Positions 1-9,197 of a DNA stretch of 64,000 bases are shown piece after piece. The translations under genes were made by a program, and so were the position numbers. The DNA is taken from positions 1-64,000 of the forward strand of contig JAHEKF010000001.1 of the NCBI GenBank assembly GCA_024638465.1, in the 5' to 3' direction. Each line of letters begins with the position of its first letter. Position 1 is the first letter of the stretch. The notes under the pieces are model-generated. The model did no database searches, had not been told where the DNA came from, and saw only the letters and a program-made list of their open reading frames with translations. This stretch comes from Rhodospirillaceae bacterium (GTDB lineage Bacteria > Pseudomonadota > Gammaproteobacteria > Steroidobacterales > Rariloculaceae).

Positions 1-215
1 GGCGCAATCGGTGCGGTCGCTGCTGGCGGATCGTCGAGCGGTGCCCTTAAAGAGTCAGGATCGACTTCGGCGCCCGCGAATGGGGGCCGCGGCGCGTTCA
101 GGACGTAGCGGTCGAAAGCCAAATAGCCGAAAGTCGTGATGAGCAGCCCAACGATCGCGTAGGCCACAGCGACCTTAAAGACGTTTCTGCGTTCAGGTTC
201 GCGCTGGATAGACAT
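1..215 (-). CDS. Partial N-terminus of a single-pass membrane protein
   Basis: The reverse-strand frame opens at ATG 213-215, just after a GGGGGCAGG ribosome-binding site, and stays open to the window edge (about 71 codons). After a short charged head comes a hydrophobic segment (RRNVFKVAVAYAIVGLLI and following residues), then a proline/alanine-rich linker. The RRNVF..AYAIVG pattern resembles the membrane segment of gammaproteobacterial proteins that join a signalling or DNA-binding head to TolB-like and TPR parts. That assignment rests on this short motif only. A longer frame at 98-289 in another register has no sensible protein character and is taken as a shadow. Confidence 0.5.
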   Translation of the reverse strand, partial: MSIQREPERRNVFKVAVAYAIVGLLITTFGYLAFDRYVLNAPRPPFAGAEVDPDSLRAPLDDPPAATAPIA

Positions 216-440
216 CCTGCCCCCGTCGTTCCTCGCGGTGCCCATTCTACCTGACCGGCGGTGGACGCATCCTGGTGAAACCGGGTCACGATGATTTCGG
301 GCGCGATACGGAAAGCCGCGCGTTCGAGAGCATGCTCGGTGCGACGGGACCTTGATTGCTTCGCCGTAATTGTCTCGGCCGGTTCGCAAGTCTATGCTGA
401 CACGTCGCTTGAGCAGTACGCGGATAGGGAGGAAAGTGAC

Positions 441-2846
441 GTGGCCTACGATTTGCTCGGAAAAGACTTCGAGCCGCCCGATCTCCGGGGCAAGGTATCC
501 GGTCAGGCTAAGTATGCGGAGGACTATCGAGCGGAGGGTCTCGTCTTCTGCCGCCTCCTCACCAGCGCCTTTCCGCACGCGCGCGTTACGAGCATCGATG
601 CGAGCGAGGCGCTCGCTCTGGAAGGCGTCGTCGGTATCCTGACGGCGGAAGAGGTACCGCAGTATCAGGCGCCGAACCAGGCCTGCCTGACGAACGAGCC
701 GCTCTATGTCGGCGACCCGATTCTCGCGATCGCCGCGGTCGACGAGCAAACGGCCGAGGACGCGCTCGAGCTGATCCGAGTCGAGTACGAGCAACTGCCG
801 TTCACGGTCGACCCGCTGCAAAGCCTCTATCCGGGCGGCCCCGATGCGCGCAACGACGGCAACTCCTACAGTCCATTGTCGGGCGAGTTCGCCAACGTCA
901 AATGGACCGCGCGTGATTTCGCGGCAGTCGGCGAACATCAACTGCCGATGGGCGAACCGGTCGAAGAATGGAGTTTCGGCGACGTCGACGCCCAATTCGC
1001 GGACGCGGCGCTGGTGATCGACGAGACATTCACGACGGCCGGTGTTTCGCATCACTCGATGGAGCCGCGAACGGCGATGGCTTACTGGGAGAACGGCAAG
1101 CTGCATCTCTTCGGCTCCACGCAGAGCCAGACTGCGATCATGCCGTCGCTCGCGGGGCTGCTCGAAATGTCGGTCGACGACATCAACTACATCTCCGAAT
1201 ACTGCGGTGGCGGTTTCGGTTCCAAGGCGAATGCGTACCCGGTAATGGCGATCCCCGCGTTGATGTCGAAGAAGCTGCAGCGTCCTGTCCTGCTTCGTAT
1301 CAACCGCAACGAAGAGTTCTATCTCGGCGCTGCACGACCCGGATTTCAGGGCCGGTTAAAGCTCGGCTTTCGTGAGGATGGCCGGGTTGTCGCCGTCGAT
1401 CTCTATATCGTGCATGAGAACGGTCCCTATGCCGGCTTCGACGATTTCGATGCGGCCGCATCGGCCGCGACGTTACTGTACCAACCGCTCTCGATGCGCT
1501 TTCGCGCCACGCCCGTGCAGACCAACACCGTACCTCGCGGCGCCATGCGGGGGCCCGGCGAGAACCAGATGGCGGTTGCGATGGAGCCATTGATCGACAA
1601 GGCCGCTAAAGGGCTGGGGCTCGATCGCCTTGAGATCAGGCGTATCAACGCGGCCGACAACGATGCAAGGTACTACGCCAATCAGGGGCCCGTGACCAGC
1701 GCCTATCAACGCGAAGCGCTCGATCAGGGCGCGGCGATGGCCGCCTGGCAGGAAATGAGCGCGCGCAGCGGGCAGCGCGATGGTTCCAGAGTAAGAGGAG
1801 TGGGTATCGGCCAGGCATTCCATCCTGCCGGCCGAGGTGGTTACGATGGTCTGGTGCGGCTGACGCCCGACGGCAGGCTGCACGTCCACAGCGGCGTCGG
1901 CAATCTCGGCACCTATTCGCACAGCGACACGGCGCGCGTCGCGGCAGAGGTCCTCCGTTGTGACTGGGAGAACTGCATCGTCGCGCGTGGCGATTCGCGC
2001 CGTCATCTTCCGTGGAGTCCGACGCAGTCCGGCAGCAAGACATCTTTCTCGAGCTCGCGGCAGAACTATGTGGCCGCAACGGATATCGTCAACAAGCTCA
2101 AGGAGATTGCGGCGCTGGACCTTGGTGGTTCACCGGACGATTACGACATCGCGGACGAAACCGTATTCGCAATCGCAGACTCGTCAAGGAGCATGACGTA
2201 CGCGCAGGCCGCGCAGCGAGCGATCGAGCTGGGCGGCAAGTACTCAGGGCAGGAAATGCCCGACGATCTGCACGAGATTACGAAGACATCGGTAGCGGCG
2301 TTAGCAGGTACGGGTCTTATCGGAGTGGCGAATGATTCCGATCCGGTAGTCGGAGTGGTAGCCGGGATTACGATCGGTTTCATGGAGATCGAACTGGATA
2401 CTGAAACCGGCCAATTCGAGGTTCTCGACTACATCGGTGTGACGGACTGCGGCACCGTATTGCATCCGCGGAGCCTCGCGACGCAGATCAAGGGCGGGGC
2501 CGTGCAGGGAATCGGGATGGCTGCGAGCGAGCGGCATATCTACGATCCGCAGAACGGTCTCCCGGGCAACGTCGGATTTCTGGGGTGCAAGCCGCCGTCC
2601 TATCTCGACGTCCCTGCGACGATGCAGACGGCCGCAGTCGAACTCATCGATCCGCAGAATCCGGTCGGGGCAAAGGGCATGGGTGAGCCACCGCTGGGCG
2701 CCGCTGCGTCGGCGCTCGTCTGTGCGATCTCGGATGCGCTGGGGGGCATCTACTTCAACCGGACGCCGATCTCGGCAGACATGATCGTCAATGCGGTGAG
2801 TGACCGGCCGCAGTCGCACCGGCCGCTCCAGGTCAATACGGCCTAG
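441..2846 (+). CDS. Molybdopterin-binding large subunit, xanthine dehydrogenase/aldehyde oxidase family
   Basis: Large molybdenum-cofactor subunit that hydroxylates or oxidises an organic substrate. The GTG start at 441 follows a strong AGGGAGGAAA site and gives 801 residues; the frame is open further upstream, but that part reads as non-coding. A hammerhead domain (about residues 15-125) is followed by cofactor-binding segments: GGGFGSK near 256, PRGAMRGPGENQ near 370, and GMGEPPLGAA near 748, whose Glu is the family's catalytic base. No [2Fe-2S] or FAD partner lies next to it, so electron transfer must use a subunit encoded elsewhere. No TAT leader is visible. Family assignment is firm; substrate unknown. 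It borders the exported catabolic island and precedes an aldolase remnant. Confidence 0.9.
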   Translation: MAYDLLGKDFEPPDLRGKVSGQAKYAEDYRAEGLVFCRLLTSAFPHARVTSIDASEALALEGVVGILTAEEVPQYQAPNQACLTNEPLYVGDPILAIAAVDEQTAEDALELIRVEYEQLPFTVDPLQSLYPGGPDARNDGNSYSPLSGEFANVKWTARDFAAVGEHQLPMGEPVEEWSFGDVDAQFADAALVIDETFTTAGVSHHSMEPRTAMAYWENGKLHLFGSTQSQTAIMPSLAGLLEMSVDDINYISEYCGGGFGSKANAYPVMAIPALMSKKLQRPVLLRINRNEEFYLGAARPGFQGRLKLGFREDGRVVAVDLYIVHENGPYAGFDDFDAAASAATLLYQPLSMRFRATPVQTNTVPRGAMRGPGENQMAVAMEPLIDKAAKGLGLDRLEIRRINAADNDARYYANQGPVTSAYQREALDQGAAMAAWQEMSARSGQRDGSRVRGVGIGQAFHPAGRGGYDGLVRLTPDGRLHVHSGVGNLGTYSHSDTARVAAEVLRCDWENCIVARGDSRRHLPWSPTQSGSKTSFSSSRQNYVAATDIVNKLKEIAALDLGGSPDDYDIADETVFAIADSSRSMTYAQAAQRAIELGGKYSGQEMPDDLHEITKTSVAALAGTGLIGVANDSDPVVGVVAGITIGFMEIELDTETGQFEVLDYIGVTDCGTVLHPRSLATQIKGGAVQGIGMAASERHIYDPQNGLPGNVGFLGCKPPSYLDVPATMQTAAVELIDPQNPVGAKGMGEPPLGAAASALVCAISDALGGIYFNRTPISADMIVNAVSDRPQSHRPLQVNTA

Positions 2847-2868
2847 GACCAGCGAGGAAACTACTGCG

Positions 2869-2991
2869 ATGAGCGATCCTTTTTCCCGACGAGCATTGCT
2901 TGGCGGATTGCTGTCAGTCGCCGCGCTCGGTAACAACACCTGCCTGCTGATTCGCGGTCACGGCGCGGTTGCGACCGGGGCCGACGTCTAG
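2869..2991 (+). pseudogene. Remnant of a TAT-exported class II aldolase/adducin-family gene
   Basis: A 40-codon frame 22 bp after the molybdoenzyme, with an AGCGAGGAAA ribosome-binding site. It starts with a twin-arginine-like leader (FSRRALLGGLLSVAALG) that runs directly into LLIRGHGAVATGADV, then stops. The RGHG..V.G pattern is the one found late in class II aldolase/adducin proteins (usually R-x-H-G-x-x-V-x-G). The simplest reading is a gene whose leader and late motif were joined by an internal deletion and whose C-terminus is lost. It is short, so it could instead be a chance frame or a small exported peptide. The identity is inference from two motifs. Confidence 0.45.
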
Positions 2992-3030
2992 CCGAACGGG
3001 CTACGCGCACGCAAGACGGCCAGGTCCGTC

Positions 3031-4113
3031 CTATGGCCAGACAGAGTCGGGTACGAATACGCTGCCTGCCATGATCTTGCGTGCCGTTCGTACGACACCG
3101 GCACTCGTCACGTCGAGGGCGGCTCCGTTGCCCGATGTCTGCAACCGGATCTCGATGGAGCCGGAGGGGTGTTCGATTCGAACCCGCTTATCGGATCCGG
3201 CACTCGATGCGGCGAGTGCATTCGCGATCGTCCCTTCGATCGAGAGACAGCTCGAGATGCAGATTGCGCCCGTTACCGCGTGGGCGGCGTGCACCGCATG
3301 CGGTGTGAGATAGCGTGAAGATATAGTTCCGCCCGCGCGCGCGGGAGCCAGCAGACCGACCTTCGGAATGACGCTGTCGGTCACATCGCCGAGCCCCATG
3401 CGCTTGCCGGCTTCGCGTCTGATCGTCTCGATTCGCAGCATGAGGTCCGGGTCTGCCGTGATCTCATCTCGCTCATATCCCGATAGCCCGAGATCGCCCG
3501 CCCGAATCAGCAGCATCGGCATGGCGACGTCGCAACAGGTGACCTCGATGCCGTCGATCTCTTCCTTTGCGCTGCCGGTGGGAAATAAACAGCCGCACTT
3601 CGAGCCGACGACGTCCGCGAAGCTCAGAACGATTGGTGCTGCGGTGCCGGAGACACCATCGATGTGCTGATTGCCCTCGTAGGTAACCTGTCCATTTGGC
3701 GTCTGCACGACGGCTTCGATACGACTTTGGGTGTTGACGTTGTAGATTGCGACGCGGGTCTCCTTATCCCGTGGCTCGACGAGTCCGCGTTCGAGCGCAA
3801 ACGGGCCGACGCCTGCCAGAATATTGCCGCAGGAAGGCGCGGTGTCGACGATGCCTTTTTCAACCGAGACTTGTGCAAACAGGTAGTCGACGTCACAGCC
3901 GGGTCTGTCCGAAGGCCCGACGATCGCCACTTTGCTGGTCGGAGTTGTTGCGCCGCCGAGCCCGTCGATCTGGCGTCGATCCGGTGAGCCCATGACGGCC
4001 AGCAGCACGCGGTCGCGCAGCTCCACGTCTTGCGGGAGATCTTCAGGAAGAAAATACGGGCCTCGCGACGTTCCGCCGCGCATGAACAAACAGGGAATCT
4101 CTCGTTGCGCCAT
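3031..4113 (-). CDS. galD: 4-oxalomesaconate tautomerase-like protein (GalD/PrpF family)
   Basis: Cytoplasmic tautomerase of the PrpF fold. In Pseudomonas putida GalD converts the keto and enol forms of 4-oxalomesaconate in gallate/protocatechuate 4,5-cleavage pathways. The 360 residues match the usual length, and the N-terminus is very GalD-like: IPCLFMRGGTSRG, VLLAVMGSPDRRQIDGLGG, DVDYLFAQV and SCGNILAGVGPFA (the Cys is the active-site candidate). It is the last gene of the leftward soxC-soxD-flavoprotein-tctC-tctAB-galD run, 5 bp after the permease. Its partners there are a tricarboxylate transporter and a tricarballylate-dehydrogenase homologue, which agrees with work on unsaturated tricarboxylates. 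Family sure; exact substrate likely but not proven. Confidence 0.85.
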   Translation of the reverse strand: MAQREIPCLFMRGGTSRGPYFLPEDLPQDVELRDRVLLAVMGSPDRRQIDGLGGATTPTSKVAIVGPSDRPGCDVDYLFAQVSVEKGIVDTAPSCGNILAGVGPFALERGLVEPRDKETRVAIYNVNTQSRIEAVVQTPNGQVTYEGNQHIDGVSGTAAPIVLSFADVVGSKCGCLFPTGSAKEEIDGIEVTCCDVAMPMLLIRAGDLGLSGYERDEITADPDLMLRIETIRREAGKRMGLGDVTDSVIPKVGLLAPARAGGTISSRYLTPHAVHAAHAVTGAICISSCLSIEGTIANALAASSAGSDKRVRIEHPSGSIEIRLQTSGNGAALDVTSAGVVRTARKIMAGSVFVPDSVWP

Positions 4114-4118
4114 TCGTC

Positions 4119-6080
4119 CTAACCCGTGAAGTTCACAAACCGTTCGAGCAAGCCCTCGGGTAACTCGACAATGAGCACGTTAGTGAACAGCAGCAATATC
4201 GCAACTGCCGCGACAGTCAAAGCTGCCGTCTGCTGCGCGGAACACTGCGCCTTAAACTTCAGAAAAGCAATGAAGAACATTGCCGTGCCCGGAATGAAGC
4301 CCACGATGCCAGCGGCGCCGAGAAATGCGCCGAACCAGGCAGTGTTTCTCCAAAGGCCTTCGCTGTCACCGTCGGCTGGACGCTCCGTGTCGTAGTTGGC
4401 GCTGTTGTCGATATCGCGGAACTTGAGAACGTAAAGAAGATAGCCGCAAAGAACGAGCGTTACGGACCCGACGCTGATCGGAAACATGCTGCCGAGCGGC
4501 GAAAGCCTGGCGCTGCTCCAGAGCGTGTACAGAAGCACCGCGATTGCGCCGCCCAGAAAGATCTGCTGCGGTCGTCGATCCTCGATCACGGCCTTCGGTG
4601 CATCGCCATGCGTCACGACGCTGAGTCCGCCACGGTTGCGCGCGCCGAGCCACACAGACACGGCGATGATCACGAGAATGATCAATACACCGGGACGGGT
4701 AAACATTCCGAATCCATAGAACTGGACGGCGAGATTCAGATAGCCTTCAGCCAGTGGTGCGAGGACGAAGCCGATCAGGAAAGCCGGACGCGACCAGCCG
4801 AAGCGCTTCAGCAGAATGCCGATCAGGCCGATGCCGAACAGGATGGTGAGATCCATGAAGCTGCGCGTCGCCTGCGCGGCTGCGAAGCTTACGACCATGA
4901 TCATGAATGGCGCCAGCAAGTTGAACCGAACGGCTGTCAGCTTCGCGATGGGTTTCGCCAGCAGCATGCAACTGCCGGCGCCGAGCACGTTAGCGAGCGC
5001 GAGTGACCAGATGATCGTGTACGTCAGGTCGAGATCGCTCGACACCATCGCGGGGCCGGCCTCGATCCCGATGAGCACCATGCCGCCGAGGAACACGGCC
5101 ATGGCGCCCGATCCGGGAATGCCGAACAACAGGGTTGGAACGAGTCCGCCGCCTTCCTTGGCATTGTTTGCAGACTCCGGCGCGAGCACGCCGCGGATGT
5201 CGCCCTTGCCGAATCGTGATTTGTCTTTCGCGGTCTGGACGACATGGCCGTAGGCGATCCAGTCCACGACCGTCCCGCCGAGACCCGGTATCGCGCCGAT
5301 CAGGGTACCCAGACCGGCGCAGCGCAGGCACAGGAACCAGTGGCGGAACACGTCGCGGACGCCCTCGAGCCAGCTGCCGGCCAGCAGTCCGCCCGACGCG
5401 ATCGCACGGTTCCTGCGTAACAGGTCGATGATCTCGGGAAATGCGAACAGGCCTATACCGACGATGACCAGCGGCAATCCGTCATAGAGATAGTCGATAC
5501 CGAAGGTCATGCGGAACTCGCCCGTTGCGGGAGCGCCGCCGATGGAGCCGGCCACCAGGCCGAGGCCGCAGGCCGCGAGCCCTTTCACGAGACTCGCGCC
5601 AGAGAGCACGCCGACCATCGACAGCCCGAGCAGCGCGAGCATGAAGAGTTCGGCGGAGCCGAAGGTGAGAATCAGCGGTCGTGCAATCTGTACGAACAGC
5701 GTCAGTATGACGGCGCCCACGACACCCCCCACGAGCGATGCGGTGAATGCCGCCGCGAGCGCGCGCGCCGCCTGTCCCTGTTTCGACAGCGGAAACCCGT
5801 CCAGTACCGTTGCCTGGCTCGCGCTGGAACCCGGAATCCCCATGAGTACCGACGTGAACGTGTCGGATGTGGGGATCACGGCGACGAGCCCGACCAGCAT
5901 CGCGAGCGCTGATAAGGTGTCCATGCCGTAGAGAAACGGCATCATGATCGAGAGTCCGGCGATGCCGCCGAGACCCGGGAACGCGCCGATGCCGAGGCCG
6001 AGTACGACGCCCAACGCGAGATAAACGAAGTGCTCCAGCGTTGCGAAGTTCGCAAGCGCGCTAAGCAGTGCCTCGGTCAA
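4119..6080 (-). CDS. Tripartite tricarboxylate transporter permease, TctA fused to TctB
   Basis: Inner-membrane permease of the tripartite tricarboxylate transporter family, which takes up citrate-like acids and other carboxylates or sulfonates with a periplasmic binding protein. Residues 1 to about 500 are TctA, with many membrane helices and the conserved glycine-rich segments GIGAFPGLGGIAG and VLMGIPGSSASQATVLDG near the N-terminus and IGAIPGLGG later. The last roughly 140 residues form about four more helices, which resemble the small TctB subunit, so the two membrane subunits look fused in one 653-residue chain. It lies 2 bp after tctC and 5 bp before galD, within one operon. Confidence 0.9.
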   Translation of the reverse strand: MTEALLSALANFATLEHFVYLALGVVLGLGIGAFPGLGGIAGLSIMMPFLYGMDTLSALAMLVGLVAVIPTSDTFTSVLMGIPGSSASQATVLDGFPLSKQGQAARALAAAFTASLVGGVVGAVILTLFVQIARPLILTFGSAELFMLALLGLSMVGVLSGASLVKGLAACGLGLVAGSIGGAPATGEFRMTFGIDYLYDGLPLVIVGIGLFAFPEIIDLLRRNRAIASGGLLAGSWLEGVRDVFRHWFLCLRCAGLGTLIGAIPGLGGTVVDWIAYGHVVQTAKDKSRFGKGDIRGVLAPESANNAKEGGGLVPTLLFGIPGSGAMAVFLGGMVLIGIEAGPAMVSSDLDLTYTIIWSLALANVLGAGSCMLLAKPIAKLTAVRFNLLAPFMIMVVSFAAAQATRSFMDLTILFGIGLIGILLKRFGWSRPAFLIGFVLAPLAEGYLNLAVQFYGFGMFTRPGVLIILVIIAVSVWLGARNRGGLSVVTHGDAPKAVIEDRRPQQIFLGGAIAVLLYTLWSSARLSPLGSMFPISVGSVTLVLCGYLLYVLKFRDIDNSANYDTERPADGDSEGLWRNTAWFGAFLGAAGIVGFIPGTAMFFIAFLKFKAQCSAQQTAALTVAAVAILLLFTNVLIVELPEGLLERFVNFTG

Positions 6081-6082
6081 GA

Positions 6083-7180
6083 TCAGCGCTCGAGATTGAC
6101 GCGGAACTCATCCCTGAGCCATTGACGCACCCAGTCGCGCGCGCTCTGCGGCACATCGGTCGCAAGCTCGTAGACGCGTTGCGCTGCCGCGCCCGTAACC
6201 TGCTCATAGACGCCGAGCGCGGCAGGCTTGCGTGCGATGTAGTCAGGGTCGCGCTTCATCGCGGTGACTGCATCGGCGTACGCGGCGACGATTTCGTCCG
6301 GCGTCTCGCGCGGCACGACGAACAGTTTCTGTGCCGGAAAGCCCGCGGTGAAGAACGCGAACCAGCTCTCCCAGGAGATTCCTTCAGGCGGCTGACCATG
6401 CAGCGTCTCGTAGGCTTCGCCGTAGTGAGGCAGGTCGGGGAAAGTCGGATCGCGTATCAGATTGCCCGCGTCGTCCAACGCGCCCCAGGAGAACAGCGGC
6501 ACGGCATCTCCCTGCTCGATGAGTGGCACGACATTACGCAGGTAGGCCGTCGAAGTCTGATAGTCGAGGTTGAGTTCGCCGCGCTCGAACGCAAGACGAC
6601 CGGCGCCACGCCCGCTCATGCCGAAGATCGGTCTCACGTTGAGACCGAGCAGCTTGAAGCCGAGGACGGGAACGAGGTCGAGCGAAGTCGGGCCCTGACT
6701 GCCGTAGAGCAATTCGCGGTCCATGACGTTGGCCAGGTCGGCGATACTGTCGACACCGAGTTTGGACGAGACGTAGGCGACACCGCCCGTACCGTAGGCC
6801 ATGACGACGCGCCACGCGGCGTAGTCGTAGTGGACGCGAGGATCCGCCATGAGATAGGGGAACTGAGTCGACGCGGAGGTGCCGAGCACGGACAAGCCGT
6901 CTGGCCGCGCGCGCGATGCGAAGCGATTGGCGCCGGCGATCGAATTACCGCCCGGCACGTTACGGACGACGACGGTCGGCTGTCCCGGGAGAAAACGCGA
7001 GAAGAACGGCGCGTTGAAGCGCCCCCAGGTGTCCGAGCCACCGCCTTCCTTGAACGGAATGATGAGCTCGACGAGCTCGCCTTCGAAGCTGGTGTTCTGC
7101 GAGTACGCAGAACGGAGCGCGAGCGCGCTTAGGCCCAGCGTTGTCGAAGTCAGAAAATTCCTGCGGTCCATCCTGCTCAA
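6083..7180 (-). CDS. TctC-type (Bug family) periplasmic binding protein with TAT-like leader
   Basis: Extracytoplasmic solute receptor for the adjoining TctA/TctB permease. It has a twin-arginine-type leader (DRRNFLTSTTLGLSALAL). The mature part shows the Bug/TctC pattern: a beta strand with VELIIPFKEGGGSDTWGRF, where the family binds the substrate carboxylate, then VVVRNVPGGNSIAGANRFA. At 365 residues it is somewhat longer than the usual 320. Translation can start at TTG 7180, which overlaps the upstream stop, or at ATG 7171; both leave the leader intact. TAT use is less common than Sec in this family and fits the many TAT leaders of the island. Confidence 0.88.
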   Translation of the reverse strand: MSRMDRRNFLTSTTLGLSALALRSAYSQNTSFEGELVELIIPFKEGGGSDTWGRFNAPFFSRFLPGQPTVVVRNVPGGNSIAGANRFASRARPDGLSVLGTSASTQFPYLMADPRVHYDYAAWRVVMAYGTGGVAYVSSKLGVDSIADLANVMDRELLYGSQGPTSLDLVPVLGFKLLGLNVRPIFGMSGRGAGRLAFERGELNLDYQTSTAYLRNVVPLIEQGDAVPLFSWGALDDAGNLIRDPTFPDLPHYGEAYETLHGQPPEGISWESWFAFFTAGFPAQKLFVVPRETPDEIVAAYADAVTAMKRDPDYIARKPAALGVYEQVTGAAAQRVYELATDVPQSARDWVRQWLRDEFRVNLER

Positions 7181-8658
7181 GCGTTTGCCCTCGCGGCCGC
7201 CGTTCCTGCGATCTTGCCGAAGACGGCGCCTGACATGAGCCCGGTGCCGCCCGGGTAGTTATTGTAGAAGATCCCGCCGACGAGCTCGCCCGCGGCGTAA
7301 AGTCCCGGTATCGGCCGCAGGTCCGAGTCGAGTACCTGCGCGTCGGTGTTCACGCGCAGGCCGCCGAAAGTAAACGTGATGCCGCAGGTGACGGCGTAGG
7401 CCTCGAATGGCGGCGTATCGATTGCGTTGGCCCAGTTGCTCTTGTCGATCGCGAGTCCCTGCGTACAGCGCCCATCCTTGATGTTGGGATCGAACGGAAT
7501 GTCGTCTTTGACCGCCGCGTTGAACTGCTCGATCTCGTCGCGGCAGGCGTTGGTGTCCACGTCTTCCAGTTGCGGTACGAGATCTTCGAGCGTGTCTGCC
7601 GTGACCTTCGTGATCTGCCGAATCCGGTATTCGTCGCGGAGCAGATGCGCGACCTTCGCGTCAAAGATCTGCCAGGCGAACTGTCCCGGTTGCTTCAGCA
7701 CTTCGGCACCGTACTTCGCGTAGGTGTAGTTGCGAAAATCGGCGCCTTCATCGACGAAACGTCTGCCGTTCGCATTGACGATGATGCCGAAGGGATAGGA
7801 GTGTTTCTGGAATTGATCGCCGACCGAGAGATCGCCGAACTCGGGTGCATTGCGATCCCAGCCGACCGCGTGACAACCGGACCAGTTACCGTAGGATGCT
7901 GCGCCGATCTCGAGCGCCATCTCGATGCCGTCGCCCGTGTTGAAACGCGACCCGCGAACCTTCGCGACCTCCCACCCCGGGCCGAGATAGCGTGTGCGCC
8001 ACTCGGGGTTCGCTTCGAAGCCGCCCGACGCGATGATTACGGCGTCGGCCGCGATCGTCTCGGGTTTGCCGCCGCCGCGCCGCACTACGACGCCCGTGAC
8101 GCACTGGCCGTCGGTCACGAGATCCACAGCGCGCGTGTCGTAGTGAATTTCGATGCCGCGACTCGAGCAGGCCTGCGTCAGACTCTCGACGAGTCCCGGC
8201 CCGCCGCCGATCGACTCGACCGTGAGCCCACCCCAGAATTTGAAGCGACCGTCGATCTTGAACGCCTGCCGACCGTAGATCGGGATGAAACGCACACCCT
8301 TGTCGCGCATCCAGAGCATGGTTTCCTTGGACTGCCGCACGAGGCATTCGATGAGGTCCGGGTCGCAGCGGTACTGCGTGACGCGGAACATGTCATCGAA
8401 ATACTGGTCTTCGGAATAACGGCCAAAATCGGTCGTCTCGATCTCGCTGGCGGAGAGATCCGGCATGAGTTCCCTGAGATCGTCAACACCTTCATAGGCG
8501 AAGCGAATCGAGCCGGCAGTGAAGCGCGAGTTGCCGCCGCTCTCTTCTTCGGGCGCGCGTTCCAGAACCGTGACCGTCGCGCCGTTCTCCTCGGCGGCCA
8601 GTGCAGCACACAACGCCGCGTTGCCGGCGCCGACGACGACGATCGAGTTGGAGGGCAC
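7177..8658 (-). CDS. FAD-dependent tricarballylate dehydrogenase-like flavoprotein (TcuA family)
   Basis: Flavoprotein of the fumarate-reductase/succinate-dehydrogenase flavin family. TcuA oxidises tricarballylate to cis-aconitate in Salmonella. The 493 residues begin with a dinucleotide-binding strand (IVVVGAGNAALCAALAAEE) and keep the ERAPEEESGGNSRFT flavin segment typical of TcuA-like proteins. DAVIIASGGFEANPEW and the C-terminal GLYAAGELVGGIFYNNYPGG motif complete the FAD site. There is no export leader, so it should act in the cytoplasm on an imported acid. Its stop overlaps the start region of the tctC gene by 4 bp, and it follows the soxD-like gene by 11 bp. Exact substrate is inferred from the neighbours. 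Confidence 0.82.
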   Translation of the reverse strand: MPSNSIVVVGAGNAALCAALAAEENGATVTVLERAPEEESGGNSRFTAGSIRFAYEGVDDLRELMPDLSASEIETTDFGRYSEDQYFDDMFRVTQYRCDPDLIECLVRQSKETMLWMRDKGVRFIPIYGRQAFKIDGRFKFWGGLTVESIGGGPGLVESLTQACSSRGIEIHYDTRAVDLVTDGQCVTGVVVRRGGGKPETIAADAVIIASGGFEANPEWRTRYLGPGWEVAKVRGSRFNTGDGIEMALEIGAASYGNWSGCHAVGWDRNAPEFGDLSVGDQFQKHSYPFGIIVNANGRRFVDEGADFRNYTYAKYGAEVLKQPGQFAWQIFDAKVAHLLRDEYRIRQITKVTADTLEDLVPQLEDVDTNACRDEIEQFNAAVKDDIPFDPNIKDGRCTQGLAIDKSNWANAIDTPPFEAYAVTCGITFTFGGLRVNTDAQVLDSDLRPIPGLYAAGELVGGIFYNNYPGGTGLMSGAVFGKIAGTAAARANA

Positions 8659-8669
8659 GACGTGCTCGG

Positions 8670-9197
8670 TTACGGCATCAACTCGGGATACCGAACGATG
8701 AAACCATCATGGTTCGGCATCTGTACCTGCGGCAGCGTTTCCGCGTTCATAACTTCGTCTTCCTCGATGATGCCGTTGATGTGCAGCAAGTACGCGGTCA
8801 GCGCATAAACTTCGTCGTCGGTCAGCGTTCGCGGTGTTAACCAGGGCATCGCGCGACGCGTGTAATCGAAGATCGTCGTCGAATACTCCCAGAAGTTGCC
8901 GATAGTCTTGATCGCATCGATACCGGTGGTTAATGGCTCGCCGCCGACGAGCGGCAGGCTGATTCCGCCTTCCGCGTTGACGCCGTGACACAGAGCGCAT
9001 TTCTGCGCATAGATCGGCTCGCCGTCTATTGCCGTACCGCTGCCGGGAGGTAATCCGGTGCCGTCGGGCGAGACGTCGATGTTCCAGGCCGAGATTTCCT
9101 CCTCCGAGATCGGCATACCGAGATTCGGCGTTTGCGCGAACGCGCCCATCGGGATGAGAATCGCGGCCGCGAGCAGAGCGGGATTACGCGTAGACAT
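8670..9197 (-). CDS. SoxD-like monoheme cytochrome c partner of the SoxC-like molybdoenzyme
   Basis: Periplasmic c-type cytochrome of 175 residues, with a signal peptide ending near GAFAQ and one heme motif (CALCH). Around the heme it resembles the first domain of SoxD and other sulfite/sulfane dehydrogenase cytochromes (YAQKCALCHGVNAEGG, then LVGGEPL). Classical SoxD has two heme domains and about twice this length, so this is a short form. It overlaps the soxC-like gene by 14 bp, which implies coupled translation and a complex. It would pass electrons to the respiratory chain. A distal Met ligand probably lies in the methionine-containing MPWLT segment; this is a guess. Confidence 0.8.
   Translation of the reverse strand: MSTRNPALLAAAILIPMGAFAQTPNLGMPISEEEISAWNIDVSPDGTGLPPGSGTAIDGEPIYAQKCALCHGVNAEGGISLPLVGGEPLTTGIDAIKTIGNFWEYSTTIFDYTRRAMPWLTPRTLTDDEVYALTAYLLHINGIIEEDEVMNAETLPQVQMPNHDGFIVRYPELMP

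Noticed and set aside
6068-8808. Long forward-strand frames (354 and 412 residues) opposite tctC and the flavoprotein
   Set aside because: They are antisense shadows: their composition is Arg/Asp/Val-rich with no family motif, while the reverse strand encodes complete, well-matched proteins.
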